64,000 nt of DNA from Geofilum sp964396555 (GTDB lineage Bacteria > Bacteroidota > Bacteroidia > Bacteroidales > Marinilabiliaceae). Below are positions 51,018 to 59,823 of this stretch, in pieces. Below the pieces are notes generated by a model that saw only the letters and a program-made list of their open reading frames with translations, ran no database searches and was not told the origin of the DNA. The position numbers and the translations under genes are program-made. Every line of letters begins with the position of its first letter. The stretch's first letter is position 1. The stretch lies in assembly GCA_964396555.1 (NCBI GenBank), contig CAYNFX010000001.1, positions 14,751-78,750 on the forward strand, read 5' to 3'.

Positions 51018-52388
51018 ATGGCCAAGATAAAAACCGTTTATATCTGCAGTAACTGCGGTACTGAATCTCCCAAGTGGATAGGCAAGTGCTTTTCCTGTGG
51101 TGAGTGGAATACTTTTGTTGAAGAGGTTGTGCAGACTGGCAAGAGTAGCCTGCGATCTCAGGCTTCACCTGGTGAGATAACCAGAGCAACTCCTCTTCCG
51201 GTAAGTGGGATAGACACGCAGCAGATGCCTAGGATTGATACGGGGATCGAGGAATTGAACAGGGTGCTTGGAGGAGGAATGGTTCCCGGATCGCTTGTTC
51301 TTCTTGGTGGTGAACCAGGGATTGGTAAATCAACCCTTGTCCTTCAAATGGCGCTGAATCTTACAAAGTATAAAGTGCTTTACGTTTCAGGTGAAGAAAG
51401 TCCCGGCCAAATCAAGCTAAGGGCTGACCGTCTATTGCTTGGTCATGGAGATTATTGCCTTATTCTGTGTGAAACGTCGGTTGAGCAGATCATCACTCAT
51501 ATATATAATGAGAAACCGGATATCCTGATTATAGATTCGGTCCAGACCCTTGAGAGGGAAGGTGTGGAGTCAGCTCCTGGAAGCGTTACCCAGGTACGTG
51601 AGTCATCAGCTGCCATACTCAGGGTTGCAAAGGAGCAAAACCTCCCGGTTTTGCTTATTGGGCACATCAACAAGGAAGGTAGCCTTGCAGGACCCAAGGT
51701 TCTGGAACATATGGTGGATGTTGTACTGCAGTTTGAAGGTGACCGCCATTATATGTACCGCATTATTCGCTCAGTAAAGAACCGTTTCGGTTCGACCTCG
51801 GAGATAGGAATCTTCGAGATGGAAAGCGGAGGGTTGAGAGAAGTTTCAAACCCAAGTGAGATGCTCCTTGCGCATCAGGATGAGGATATGAGCGGGATTG
51901 CAATCTGTGCTGCCATCGAGGGAGTGCGTCCATTTCTAATAGAAGTTCAGGCTCTCGCCAGCACCGCTGCCTATGGAACGCCGCAGAGATCTTCAACGGG
52001 TTTTGACTTACGCAGGCTTAACATGCTGCTGGCTGTGCTTGAAAAGCGTGCCGGGTTCAAACTTGCAGCGAAAGATGTGTTCCTTAATATTGCAGGAGGA
52101 TTGAAGGTCACCGATCCCGCAATTGATCTGGCAGTTGTAAGTGCTATTTTGTCATCTAATACAGACCTGCCCGTATCACGAGAAATTTGCCTGACAGGAG
52201 AGGTGGGGCTTTCAGGCGAGATACGACCAGTTACCCGTATAGAACAGCGCATTATTGAGGCGGAGAAGTTGGGATTTAAAACGATAATAATACCTCGATA
52301 CAACAAGGGTATTAACTTCAAGAAGTTTGATATACGGATACAACAGTGCGGTAAAATAGAGGAGGCATTCCGGAGCCTTTTCAGCTAA
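51018..52388 (+). CDS. radA: DNA repair protein RadA
   Basis: 456 residues from the ATG at 51018. An N-terminal zinc finger CSNCGTESPKWIGKCFSCGEW, Walker A GGEPGIGKSTL, the RadA-specific VKNRFGSTSEIG and a C-terminal Lon-like domain (DVFLNIAGGLKVTDPAIDLA, LTGEVGLSGEIRPV) are all present. It promotes branch migration in recombination. Its stop lies inside a perfect inverted repeat shared with the convergent penicillin-binding protein gene. Confidence 0.97.
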   Translation: MAKIKTVYICSNCGTESPKWIGKCFSCGEWNTFVEEVVQTGKSSLRSQASPGEITRATPLPVSGIDTQQMPRIDTGIEELNRVLGGGMVPGSLVLLGGEPGIGKSTLVLQMALNLTKYKVLYVSGEESPGQIKLRADRLLLGHGDYCLILCETSVEQIITHIYNEKPDILIIDSVQTLEREGVESAPGSVTQVRESSAAILRVAKEQNLPVLLIGHINKEGSLAGPKVLEHMVDVVLQFEGDRHYMYRIIRSVKNRFGSTSEIGIFEMESGGLREVSNPSEMLLAHQDEDMSGIAICAAIEGVRPFLIEVQALASTAAYGTPQRSSTGFDLRRLNMLLAVLEKRAGFKLAAKDVFLNIAGGLKVTDPAIDLAVVSAILSSNTDLPVSREICLTGEVGLSGEIRPVTRIEQRIIEAEKLGFKTIIIPRYNKGINFKKFDIRIQQCGKIEEAFRSLFS

Positions 52389-52402
52389 TCCGGAATGCCT
52401 CA
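52363..52402. terminator. Inverted repeat at the radA/PBP1A convergent ends
   Basis: GAGGCATTCCGGA and TCCGGAATGCCTC are a perfect 13-pair stem with a 14-base loop. The left arm lies in the last radA codons and the loop holds the stop codon. AATTATTTT follows on the plus strand, a weak T-run. Confidence 0.7.
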
Positions 52403-52442
52403 ATTATTTTCAGCTTGCCTGTTGTGTATCAGATCAAAGGCA

Positions 52443-54794
52443 TTAAAAAAGCTCGTCACCCATCACAGTTTCTATTTCGATCTCTTCTTCTGATACCGGG
52501 ACATATTCATCCGGGCAGAACAGATTGATATTGAAGCCTGCAGGAGCTTCAAAACTATCTTCCAGTGAGTAAGGCAACTCCGGGTTTGAATAAGTCGGCG
52601 TCATATACAGAGCCCAGATTGGAAGGGCAAGATTTGCACCCTGTCCCAAAGAGATATTATCAAAGTGTATATCCCTTTCTTCACCACCAACCCATACTCC
52701 GGTCACCAGGTTTGGTGTAACACCAATAAACCAACCGTCTGAATTGTTTTGAGTAGTTCCGGTTTTGCCTCCTATGCTACCTTTTAGGCCGTATTTCAGT
52801 CTCAGACGTACACCGGTTCCCGTATTGACAACACCTTGAAGAAGGTTTATCATAAGATAGGCATTATGCTCGTTGATAGCCTCATTCTTCTGAGGTGTGA
52901 AGGAATCAATCACATTGCCGTAACGGTCTTCTATCCTGGTCACAAATAAAGGTTCAACATGTACTCCCTTGTTTGCAAATGTTCCATAGGCAGCTACCAT
53001 CTCTTTAAGCGTGAAGTCTGGAGTTCCCAATGACAAAGCGGGAACGGGATCCATTGGACTTTTGATTCCAAGAGTACGACAAATTCTTACCACAGCCTCA
53101 GGATTGTACTGCTTCATAATCCAGGCCGTAATATTATTGTTGGATTGAGCCAGACCCCACTTAAGTGATACCATTTCACCTGATCTTTTATCTGATGAAT
53201 TGCGTGGTGTCCAGGTATCTCCTGTTGGCAGGTAGAAGGTTTGAGGTACATTTGGTACAAGATCACATGGCGTCAATCCTTCCTGCATGGCCAGGGTATA
53301 GATAAAAGGTTTGATTGTTGAACCAACCTGACGCTTTCCATCTGTTGCCATGTCATACTTGAAATGCTTGTAGTTGACACCTCCAACATAGGCCTTTACA
53401 TGACCAGTAAGGGGATCCATGGAGAATAGGCTTGACCTGAGGAAGCTCTTGTAGTAATGAATTGAGTCAAGAGGTGTCATTACAGTGTCAATCTCACCCT
53501 TGTATGAGAATACCCTCATCTTCACGGGTGATTTGAAGGCCTTCATTATTGAGTCCTCTGAGGCACCAAGACTTTTTAGTATCCTGTAACGATCGGTCTG
53601 CTGAATAGCCCTTTTTATAATTCCGGAATATTGATCCTGTGAAATATGCTGAGTATAGGGTGCACGTGTACGTCCCTTCTTTTCGTTTGAAAACTTAGGC
53701 TGGATGTCCTTGGACATATGTTCCACAACTGCCTGCTCAGCATTTTCCTGAAGTCTCGAATCTATAGTAGTATAAATCTTCAAGCCGTCACGGTATATGT
53801 CATATATGGAGCCGTCACCTTTTAGGCGTTTGTTAACCCAGCCATACAGAGGATTGGTTGCCCATTCTACACTGTCTTCCCTAAATCTCTGCATCTGCCA
53901 TGATGCATAATTCTCACGTGCCGGTTCCTTTGCCGTAAGCGTAAGCCTCAGATATTCCCTGAAATATGGAGCTAGTCCTCCAACATGGTCAGAACGGTTG
54001 AAGTTGATGACCATAGGAAGGTTTTTCAGAGAATCATATTCAGCTCTTGTGAGATGCTTGGTCTTCATCATCTGGTTAAGTACCACGTTACGTCGTTGCT
54101 GTGTGAGCTCAGGTCTCCTGACAGGGTTGTATAGCGATGGGTTTTTAAGCATACCTATCAACACTGCTGCTTCCTCAACCTTCAGGGAATCAGGATAGGT
54201 ATTGAAAAATGTTGAAGCTGCAGACTTGATTCCATAGGCGTCATAAATGAACGGCGCCTTGTTGAGATACATTGTCAATATCTCATCCTTTGTATAGCTC
54301 CGTTCCAGTTTTACAGCAATAACCCATTCCTTGAGTTTTTGCATAAGACGTTCCAACTTGCTTTTGGCGGGTGTGTGAAACAACAACTTTGCAAGTTGCT
54401 GGGTGATAGTAGAACCACCTCCCGAACTTTCTTCCCTGAGCATAACTGTCTTTACCAATACTCGCATAAGTCCCCTTCCATCAATACCGGAATGGTCGTG
54501 AAATCGTTTGTCCTCAGTAGAGATCAGCGCGTTAACTACATTGGGAGATATTTCATCATATTCAACGCGGCTCCTGTTTTCAAGAAAGAACCTTCCCAGT
54601 AGCACTCCGTCGGCAGAATAAACTTCAGTCGCCAGATTGCTTTCCGGATTCTCGAGTTCTTCAAAACTAGGCATGAAGCCAAGTGCCCCGGCCGATATCA
54701 GAAAGAAAAGGAGTACCAGAAATACTATTCCGGCAAGGAAGATGCCGTACATATACTTCACTATCTTCTTTACTCTTGGTGTATTTTCCATCAT
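52443..54794 (-). CDS. Penicillin-binding protein 1A, bifunctional
   Basis: 783 residues. A short cytoplasmic start and one membrane helix (about 15-35) lead to a GT51 transglycosylase domain with ISTEDKRFHDHSGID (catalytic Glu94), GGGSTITQQLAKLLF and YTKDEILTMYLNKA. The transpeptidase domain has the nucleophile Ser492 in VGSTIKPFIYT, the SNN triad in AQSNNNIT and GGKTGTTQNNSDGWFIG. It polymerises and crosslinks peptidoglycan. It ends in an acidic tail (SEEEIEIETVMGDELF). Confidence 0.96.
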   Translation of the reverse strand: MMENTPRVKKIVKYMYGIFLAGIVFLVLLFFLISAGALGFMPSFEELENPESNLATEVYSADGVLLGRFFLENRSRVEYDEISPNVVNALISTEDKRFHDHSGIDGRGLMRVLVKTVMLREESSGGGSTITQQLAKLLFHTPAKSKLERLMQKLKEWVIAVKLERSYTKDEILTMYLNKAPFIYDAYGIKSAASTFFNTYPDSLKVEEAAVLIGMLKNPSLYNPVRRPELTQQRRNVVLNQMMKTKHLTRAEYDSLKNLPMVINFNRSDHVGGLAPYFREYLRLTLTAKEPARENYASWQMQRFREDSVEWATNPLYGWVNKRLKGDGSIYDIYRDGLKIYTTIDSRLQENAEQAVVEHMSKDIQPKFSNEKKGRTRAPYTQHISQDQYSGIIKRAIQQTDRYRILKSLGASEDSIMKAFKSPVKMRVFSYKGEIDTVMTPLDSIHYYKSFLRSSLFSMDPLTGHVKAYVGGVNYKHFKYDMATDGKRQVGSTIKPFIYTLAMQEGLTPCDLVPNVPQTFYLPTGDTWTPRNSSDKRSGEMVSLKWGLAQSNNNITAWIMKQYNPEAVVRICRTLGIKSPMDPVPALSLGTPDFTLKEMVAAYGTFANKGVHVEPLFVTRIEDRYGNVIDSFTPQKNEAINEHNAYLMINLLQGVVNTGTGVRLRLKYGLKGSIGGKTGTTQNNSDGWFIGVTPNLVTGVWVGGEERDIHFDNISLGQGANLALPIWALYMTPTYSNPELPYSLEDSFEAPAGFNINLFCPDEYVPVSEEEIEIETVMGDELF

Positions 54795-54949
54795 GTTTAT
54801 TGAGTAATAGATTTTCCGGGTAAATTTATGAAAATATAGGGCTATATTTTATTTTACTGTAGTAAAGATAAGTTTTTGCTTACTTGTACGTTCATTTTGT
54901 TTATACTGGTAGCGTAGATTTATTTTAGACCATAGTAATTAATATTTTA

Positions 54950-54981
54950 TAAATTTGCCCGGCGGAAACTACAATTTCCGC
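54950..54981 (+). promoter_or_regulatory. topA -7 box and 5' hairpin
   Basis: TAAATTTG (54950-54957) matches TAnnTTTG. The expected start near 54963 coincides with a hairpin GCGGAAA (54962-54968) with TTTCCGC (54975-54981), which would cap the 5' end of the mRNA. A good -33 box is not visible. Confidence 0.45.
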
Positions 54982-55004
54982 TCATGTAATAATGCATAGC
55001 TGCA

Positions 55005-57455
55005 ATGGAGCAAAAAGGAAAAGGGAAGGGGAAGAACCTTCTGATCGTGGAGTCACCATCTAAGGCCAAGACAATTGAGAAATTTCTTGGTGAGGATTTC
55101 GTAGTCAAGTCCAGTTACGGTCATATTCGTGATTTGTCCAAGAAAGATTACGGAATTGCAATTGAGAAGAATTTTGAGCCTCAGTATGTAGTGGCCCCGG
55201 AAAAGAAGGAGTTGGTAAATGAGCTGAAGACCCTTGTGAAGAAGTCGGATACAGTGTGGCTCGCTTCCGATGAGGACCGTGAAGGAGAGGCAATCGCCTG
55301 GCATCTTGCTGAAGTTCTGGAGTTGAAACCGGATAAGACCCGACGCATAGTTTTTCATGAAATTACGAAGCCCGCTATACTAAATGCCATACAGACTCCC
55401 AGGAATATTGACAGGAATCTTGTTGATGCCCAACAGGCAAGGCGTGTGCTTGACCGTCTCGTTGGTTTTGAGCTTTCCCCGGTTCTTTGGAGAAAGGTAA
55501 AACCTTCGTTGTCTGCCGGAAGGGTTCAGTCTGTGGCAGTTCGTCTATTGGTTGAACGAGAAAGGGAGATTTTCAGCTTCCAGTCTGAGTCCTCATTCAG
55601 GGTGACAGCCAGATTTTTGGTTACAACCGAGGATGGGCGAACTCATGAGTTCAAAGCTGAACTCAATAAGCGTTTTATAACAGAGAAGGAAGCAGAGGAG
55701 TTTCTTGAGCATTGCAAGAAGGCCTCTTATGAAGTGGATGAGGTGGTTCGCAAACCCCTTATCAAGTCCCCTGCTGCACCGTTCACTACATCGACTCTGC
55801 AACAGGAGGCATCACGTAAGCTTGGCTTCTCTGTTGGACAGACTATGTCCATTGCACAACGCCTTTATGAAGAAGGAAAGATTACCTATATGCGTACCGA
55901 CTCTGTCAATCTTTCCGATTTTGCAATTAAATTGGCTGCGGATCAGATCAGGAAGGAAATGGGTGAGGAGTATGTAAAGACCCGCAAATATAAGACAACA
56001 TCCAAGGGGGCACAGGAGGCTCACGAGGCTATTCGTCCAACCTACCTTGATAAGCCCTCGATTAGTGGTACATCGGCTGAACAACGTCTGTATGACCTTA
56101 TCTATAAGCGCACTATCGCCTCTCAGATGAGTGATGCAAAAATCGAAAAGACCTCTGTAAATGTTAAGGTAAGCGGTTCGACTTTTGTATTTCAGGCATC
56201 AGGAGAGGTCATCCTGTTTGATGGTTTTCTGAAAGTATATATTGAGTCGACAGATCATGAAAAGGAGGATGAGGAAGCTCCCGGCTTTTTGCCTGCAATG
56301 AAAAAGGGAGATAAGCTTGAACGTGGAATGCTTGATGCCAGGGAACGATGGTCGCAAAAGCCCCCTCGATATTCAGAAGCAAGCCTGGTTCGCAAGCTTG
56401 AAGAACTAGGCATAGGTCGTCCCTCGACCTATGCTCCTACAATAAGCACAATTCAGCAACGGGGTTATGTTGTTAGGGAAGACCGTGAAGGTTCACCCCG
56501 CCAGGTTCGTTCACTTACCCTAAAGGGAGATAAGATAACGGCGAAGACTCTTACAGAGATTACAGGTAGCGAGAGATCCAAGCTGTTTCCAACGGATATA
56601 GCGATGGTAGTGAATGATTTTCTTGTCAGACACTTCCCCGACATAGTTAATTATGACTTTACAGCCAAGGTTGAGAAGGAGTTTGATAGCATTGCAGCCG
56701 GGGAACTTAAATGGAATGATTCGATAGCCAGTTTTTATCATGCCTTCCACCAGAAAGTAGAAGAGACTCTTGAAAAGTCGGAACGCAATAGCGGAGAGAG
56801 GGTGTTGGGAACAGACCCCCGCAGTGGCAAAGCGGTTTTGGTCAGGATTGGACGTTACGGTCCAATGGCGCAACTTGGTGATGGTAATGAAGGAGAAGAT
56901 AAGCCCGTATTTGCCAGCCTTGTAAAAGGTCAGCATATTGAAACCATCTCTCTGGAAGAAGCTCTCAAATTATTTGAACTACCCCGTACTCTTGGAGAAT
57001 ATGAAGGTAAGACTGTGGTTGTGGGAGTAGGACGTTTTGGTCCTTACATCAGACACGACGGCAAATTTACCTCTCTCAAAAAGGGTGTTGATGACCCCCT
57101 TGAGATTTCACTTGAGAGGTCTATCGAATTAATTGAAGAAAAAAGAGAAAAAGACAATAATAGGATTATTAGGACGTTTGAAGAGGAGCCAGAGTTGCAA
57201 ATTCTTAACGGACGATGGGGTCCATATATTAGTTTTAACAGTGCTAATTATAAGATACCCAAAGGGACTGAGGCATCGGACCTGACACTCGATGAGTGTC
57301 GAAAGATTATCAGTGAAGGGGATGCTAAATCCGGAGGAAAAAGGAAAGCTCCGTCCAGAAGTGTGAAGAAGAACGCAAAAGTGTCAGGCACTGAGGTTAA
57401 AGCAAAGTTAAAAGCTAAGACTAATGTTAAGCCCAAGGCTAAGACCAAGAAATAG
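55005..57455 (+). CDS. topA: DNA topoisomerase I
   Basis: 816 residues. The Toprim domain has LLIVESPSKAKTIEKFLG and DEDREGEAIAWHLAE; the active-site Tyr295 is in GKITYMRTDSVNLS; GRPSTYAPTISTIQQRGYV follows. The C terminus lacks cysteine zinc fingers and instead has repeats of the GRYGPMAQLG, GRFGPYIRHDGK, GRWGPYISFN kind (Toprim C-terminal repeats), then a lysine-rich tail. It relaxes negative supercoils. The arginase-like gene follows after 15 bases. Confidence 0.97.
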   Translation: MEQKGKGKGKNLLIVESPSKAKTIEKFLGEDFVVKSSYGHIRDLSKKDYGIAIEKNFEPQYVVAPEKKELVNELKTLVKKSDTVWLASDEDREGEAIAWHLAEVLELKPDKTRRIVFHEITKPAILNAIQTPRNIDRNLVDAQQARRVLDRLVGFELSPVLWRKVKPSLSAGRVQSVAVRLLVEREREIFSFQSESSFRVTARFLVTTEDGRTHEFKAELNKRFITEKEAEEFLEHCKKASYEVDEVVRKPLIKSPAAPFTTSTLQQEASRKLGFSVGQTMSIAQRLYEEGKITYMRTDSVNLSDFAIKLAADQIRKEMGEEYVKTRKYKTTSKGAQEAHEAIRPTYLDKPSISGTSAEQRLYDLIYKRTIASQMSDAKIEKTSVNVKVSGSTFVFQASGEVILFDGFLKVYIESTDHEKEDEEAPGFLPAMKKGDKLERGMLDARERWSQKPPRYSEASLVRKLEELGIGRPSTYAPTISTIQQRGYVVREDREGSPRQVRSLTLKGDKITAKTLTEITGSERSKLFPTDIAMVVNDFLVRHFPDIVNYDFTAKVEKEFDSIAAGELKWNDSIASFYHAFHQKVEETLEKSERNSGERVLGTDPRSGKAVLVRIGRYGPMAQLGDGNEGEDKPVFASLVKGQHIETISLEEALKLFELPRTLGEYEGKTVVVGVGRFGPYIRHDGKFTSLKKGVDDPLEISLERSIELIEEKREKDNNRIIRTFEEEPELQILNGRWGPYISFNSANYKIPKGTEASDLTLDECRKIISEGDAKSGGKRKAPSRSVKKNAKVSGTEVKAKLKAKTNVKPKAKTKK

Positions 57456-57470
57456 TAAAAGTATATAGAT

Positions 57471-58679
57471 GTGGGTCCTTATTTTGAGCCATATAAAAAG
57501 AACGGCAACTCAGGCTTAACCGGTATCCCGGTTGGAGAAAGCCTTGCAGGCAAGGTGTCATTTTACAAGGGTCAGAATGACTGGTTTAAGGATCCGTCTT
57601 ACAGTGTTGTAATAATTGGAGCAGGAGAGGCTCGGAACTCAGCTGATAACAAGGACTGTGGCGCTGCTCCTGATATGATACGTAAGTATTTGTATTCGCT
57701 GGCTGTACCTGCCGGTTGTCCTCTAATAGGAGATGCCGGGAATATTAGGGGTAGCAGTCTAAATGACAGGTATCTTGCCCTGGAAGAGGCTGTAGCGTGG
57801 TTTGTCAAACAAGGCAAAAGCGTAGTGGTACTCGGAGGGAGTCAGGATCTTTCCCTTCCAATGACAAAAGGTTTTTTAGCCGGAAGTGGGAATGAAAGGA
57901 TAAACCTGTCAGTTGGAGATTCGATGCTTGATATTGATGCAGAGGATGATGATTTTTCATCGCGGACCTGGCTAGGTTATCTGGTTAAGGAACTCGATAA
58001 GGTAACGGAAGATGTTACAGTTTTTGGGATTCAGAGTTATCTTTCTGCGGCTTCTCAACTTGATTTCCTTGGCTCACATTTTTATGAATATGTAAGGCTG
58101 GGAGATATCAGGGGCGGTAATTTACATCGTGTAGAACCGTTGATACGGGATGCAGATGTGTTGAGTCTTGACTTTAGGATGATGCGGTTTCAGCCTCAGT
58201 TTGGCAATGGCCTTATTAGTGCTCATGGCATAGAACCCTTTGAAATGTGTAGGATTTTACGTTATTCAGGACTTTGTCATAAAGTTAGGCTTACAGGTAT
58301 TTTTGAAATGCCAGTCAACGAAGGAGGAGACAATAATGCAATGTTGGCCGCGCAGCTTGTGTGGCATTTCCTTGATGGTTTTGCAGGAAGATCTGTTGAT
58401 CAACCAGATGAAGTGTCAGGCTTGTACAGGCAGTATGTAGTTCCGGTTGAAGCTTTTGACGAGCAGTTGTATTTTTGTCGAAATACTTCGAATGACAGAT
58501 GGTGGGTAAAATCTCCCGCTACTGATAGCAGATGGATTGCATGTGGTCGGGAAGACTACAGGTCTGCATTGCGAAATGAGCTTCCACCCAGATGGTGGCG
58601 AATGTATGTGAAGCATTCGACAATTGTCAATAATGATAAAAAAAATAACCATTCCCAAAATAAAAAATGTAACCTTTAA
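57471..58679 (+). CDS. Degenerate arginase/formimidoylglutamase-family protein
   Basis: 402 residues from a GTG; a nearby ATG is out of frame. SVVIIGAGEARNSADN, then SVVVLGGSQDLSLP where ureohydrolases have GGGHE or GGDHS, LSVGDSMLDID in place of the DAHxD ligand motif, and VLSLDFRMMRF in place of SxDxDxxDP. Most Mn ligands are lost, so it is probably a pseudoenzyme. The tail is rich in Asn and Lys. It lies 15 bases after topA and 17 before porP; neighbours of this kind near T9SS genes are, from memory, frequent in Bacteroidota. Confidence 0.78.
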   Translation: MGPYFEPYKKNGNSGLTGIPVGESLAGKVSFYKGQNDWFKDPSYSVVIIGAGEARNSADNKDCGAAPDMIRKYLYSLAVPAGCPLIGDAGNIRGSSLNDRYLALEEAVAWFVKQGKSVVVLGGSQDLSLPMTKGFLAGSGNERINLSVGDSMLDIDAEDDDFSSRTWLGYLVKELDKVTEDVTVFGIQSYLSAASQLDFLGSHFYEYVRLGDIRGGNLHRVEPLIRDADVLSLDFRMMRFQPQFGNGLISAHGIEPFEMCRILRYSGLCHKVRLTGIFEMPVNEGGDNNAMLAAQLVWHFLDGFAGRSVDQPDEVSGLYRQYVVPVEAFDEQLYFCRNTSNDRWWVKSPATDSRWIACGREDYRSALRNELPPRWWRMYVKHSTIVNNDKKNNHSQNKKCNL

Positions 58680-58696
58680 AGAATAAGTTTACGTAT

Positions 58697-59773
58697 ATGG
58701 AATTAGTGTCCAAAATCAAGTACAGTAGCGGTTTAAAGGTGCATTATAGAGATTTGCGGAGCTTTTTTTTTCGTGATTTTAGATATGCAGGTAAAGGTAT
58801 CTGCCCCTATTTTAAATTGCTGTGCTCTGGTTCTTTTGTGTTTTTTATTTTATTTTGCACGAATTACGAGGCATTGGCGCAATATGAGCCTCAGTTCAGT
58901 CAGAATATGTTCAGCAGGGTAGTGTATAATCCTGCATTTGCTGGTAGTACCGGTAGAACAAACCTGACTGCACTTGACAGGAGCCAGTGGGTAGGTATGG
59001 ATAATGCTCCCAGAACAACGGTTTTTGGTGGCGATATGGCTCTGAATATTTTGGGAAGTAAAAGTGGTGTGGGGCTGATAGTGATGAATGATGTTGCCGG
59101 GTTTGCAAATACGCTCACGATAAGCGGTCTTGTATCGAGGCATTATTTTCTTGATGAGTCTCTGTTGAGTATTGGAGCAAGTGTTGGATTTGTAAATAGT
59201 GCCTTTGATGGTACTAAACTAGTGTTCAAACCATCAGACAGTAATTATCATGATGAAACAGACCCGGCTGTTGCAAAAAGCAAGCAAACGGCTATTACCA
59301 CGGATGCTGGATTTGGTGTGAGTTTTTTACACCCGGATTTTTATGCCGGCATATCTTTTTTACATTTATTTGCCCCAAATGCAAACTTTAATGATCAGCT
59401 AAACGTATATATTCCACGTTCTTTTTTCTTCACTGCTGGCTATTTCTATCAGTTTGTTGAGAACCCGATAGAGCTAAGACCTTCAATATTAGTAAAAAAG
59501 AGTGGGCCTGCATGGCAGACAGATTTGAATGTAAAACTATACTGGCAGGATAGGTACTGGGGAGGATTGACATACAGGATTGAGGAAGCTTGGGCAGTGA
59601 TGGCAGGACTTGAGCTTTCTAATGGAATAAGGGTTGGTTATTGTTATGACATAAGCAATTCTGATTTAAGCAGAGCGGGTAGCAACGGTACCCATGAGAT
59701 AATGTTAGGGTATTCATTTGATCTCTCGCTTGACAAGAGAGATAAGCGATATAAGAGTGTTAGATTTTTGTAA
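58697..59773 (+). CDS. porP: Type IX secretion membrane protein PorP/SprF
   Basis: 358 residues. The mature start ALAQYEPQFSQNMFSRVVYNPAFAGSTGRTN is the PorP/SprF signature, with SQWVGMDNAPRTT following and a beta-barrel rich body. The protein is thought to sit in the outer membrane and link T9SS cargo to the cell surface or to PorK. The ATG at 58697 gives about 45 residues before the hydrophobic signal segment LLCSGSFVFFILF, longer than normal, so translation may start nearer the signal. porK follows after 50 bases. Confidence 0.93.
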   Translation: MELVSKIKYSSGLKVHYRDLRSFFFRDFRYAGKGICPYFKLLCSGSFVFFILFCTNYEALAQYEPQFSQNMFSRVVYNPAFAGSTGRTNLTALDRSQWVGMDNAPRTTVFGGDMALNILGSKSGVGLIVMNDVAGFANTLTISGLVSRHYFLDESLLSIGASVGFVNSAFDGTKLVFKPSDSNYHDETDPAVAKSKQTAITTDAGFGVSFLHPDFYAGISFLHLFAPNANFNDQLNVYIPRSFFFTAGYFYQFVENPIELRPSILVKKSGPAWQTDLNVKLYWQDRYWGGLTYRIEEAWAVMAGLELSNGIRVGYCYDISNSDLSRAGSNGTHEIMLGYSFDLSLDKRDKRYKSVRFL

Positions 59774-59823
59774 ATAAATAAGAAATTGATTATAACAGTA
59801 CTGATTAAGAATATTCGAAGACT

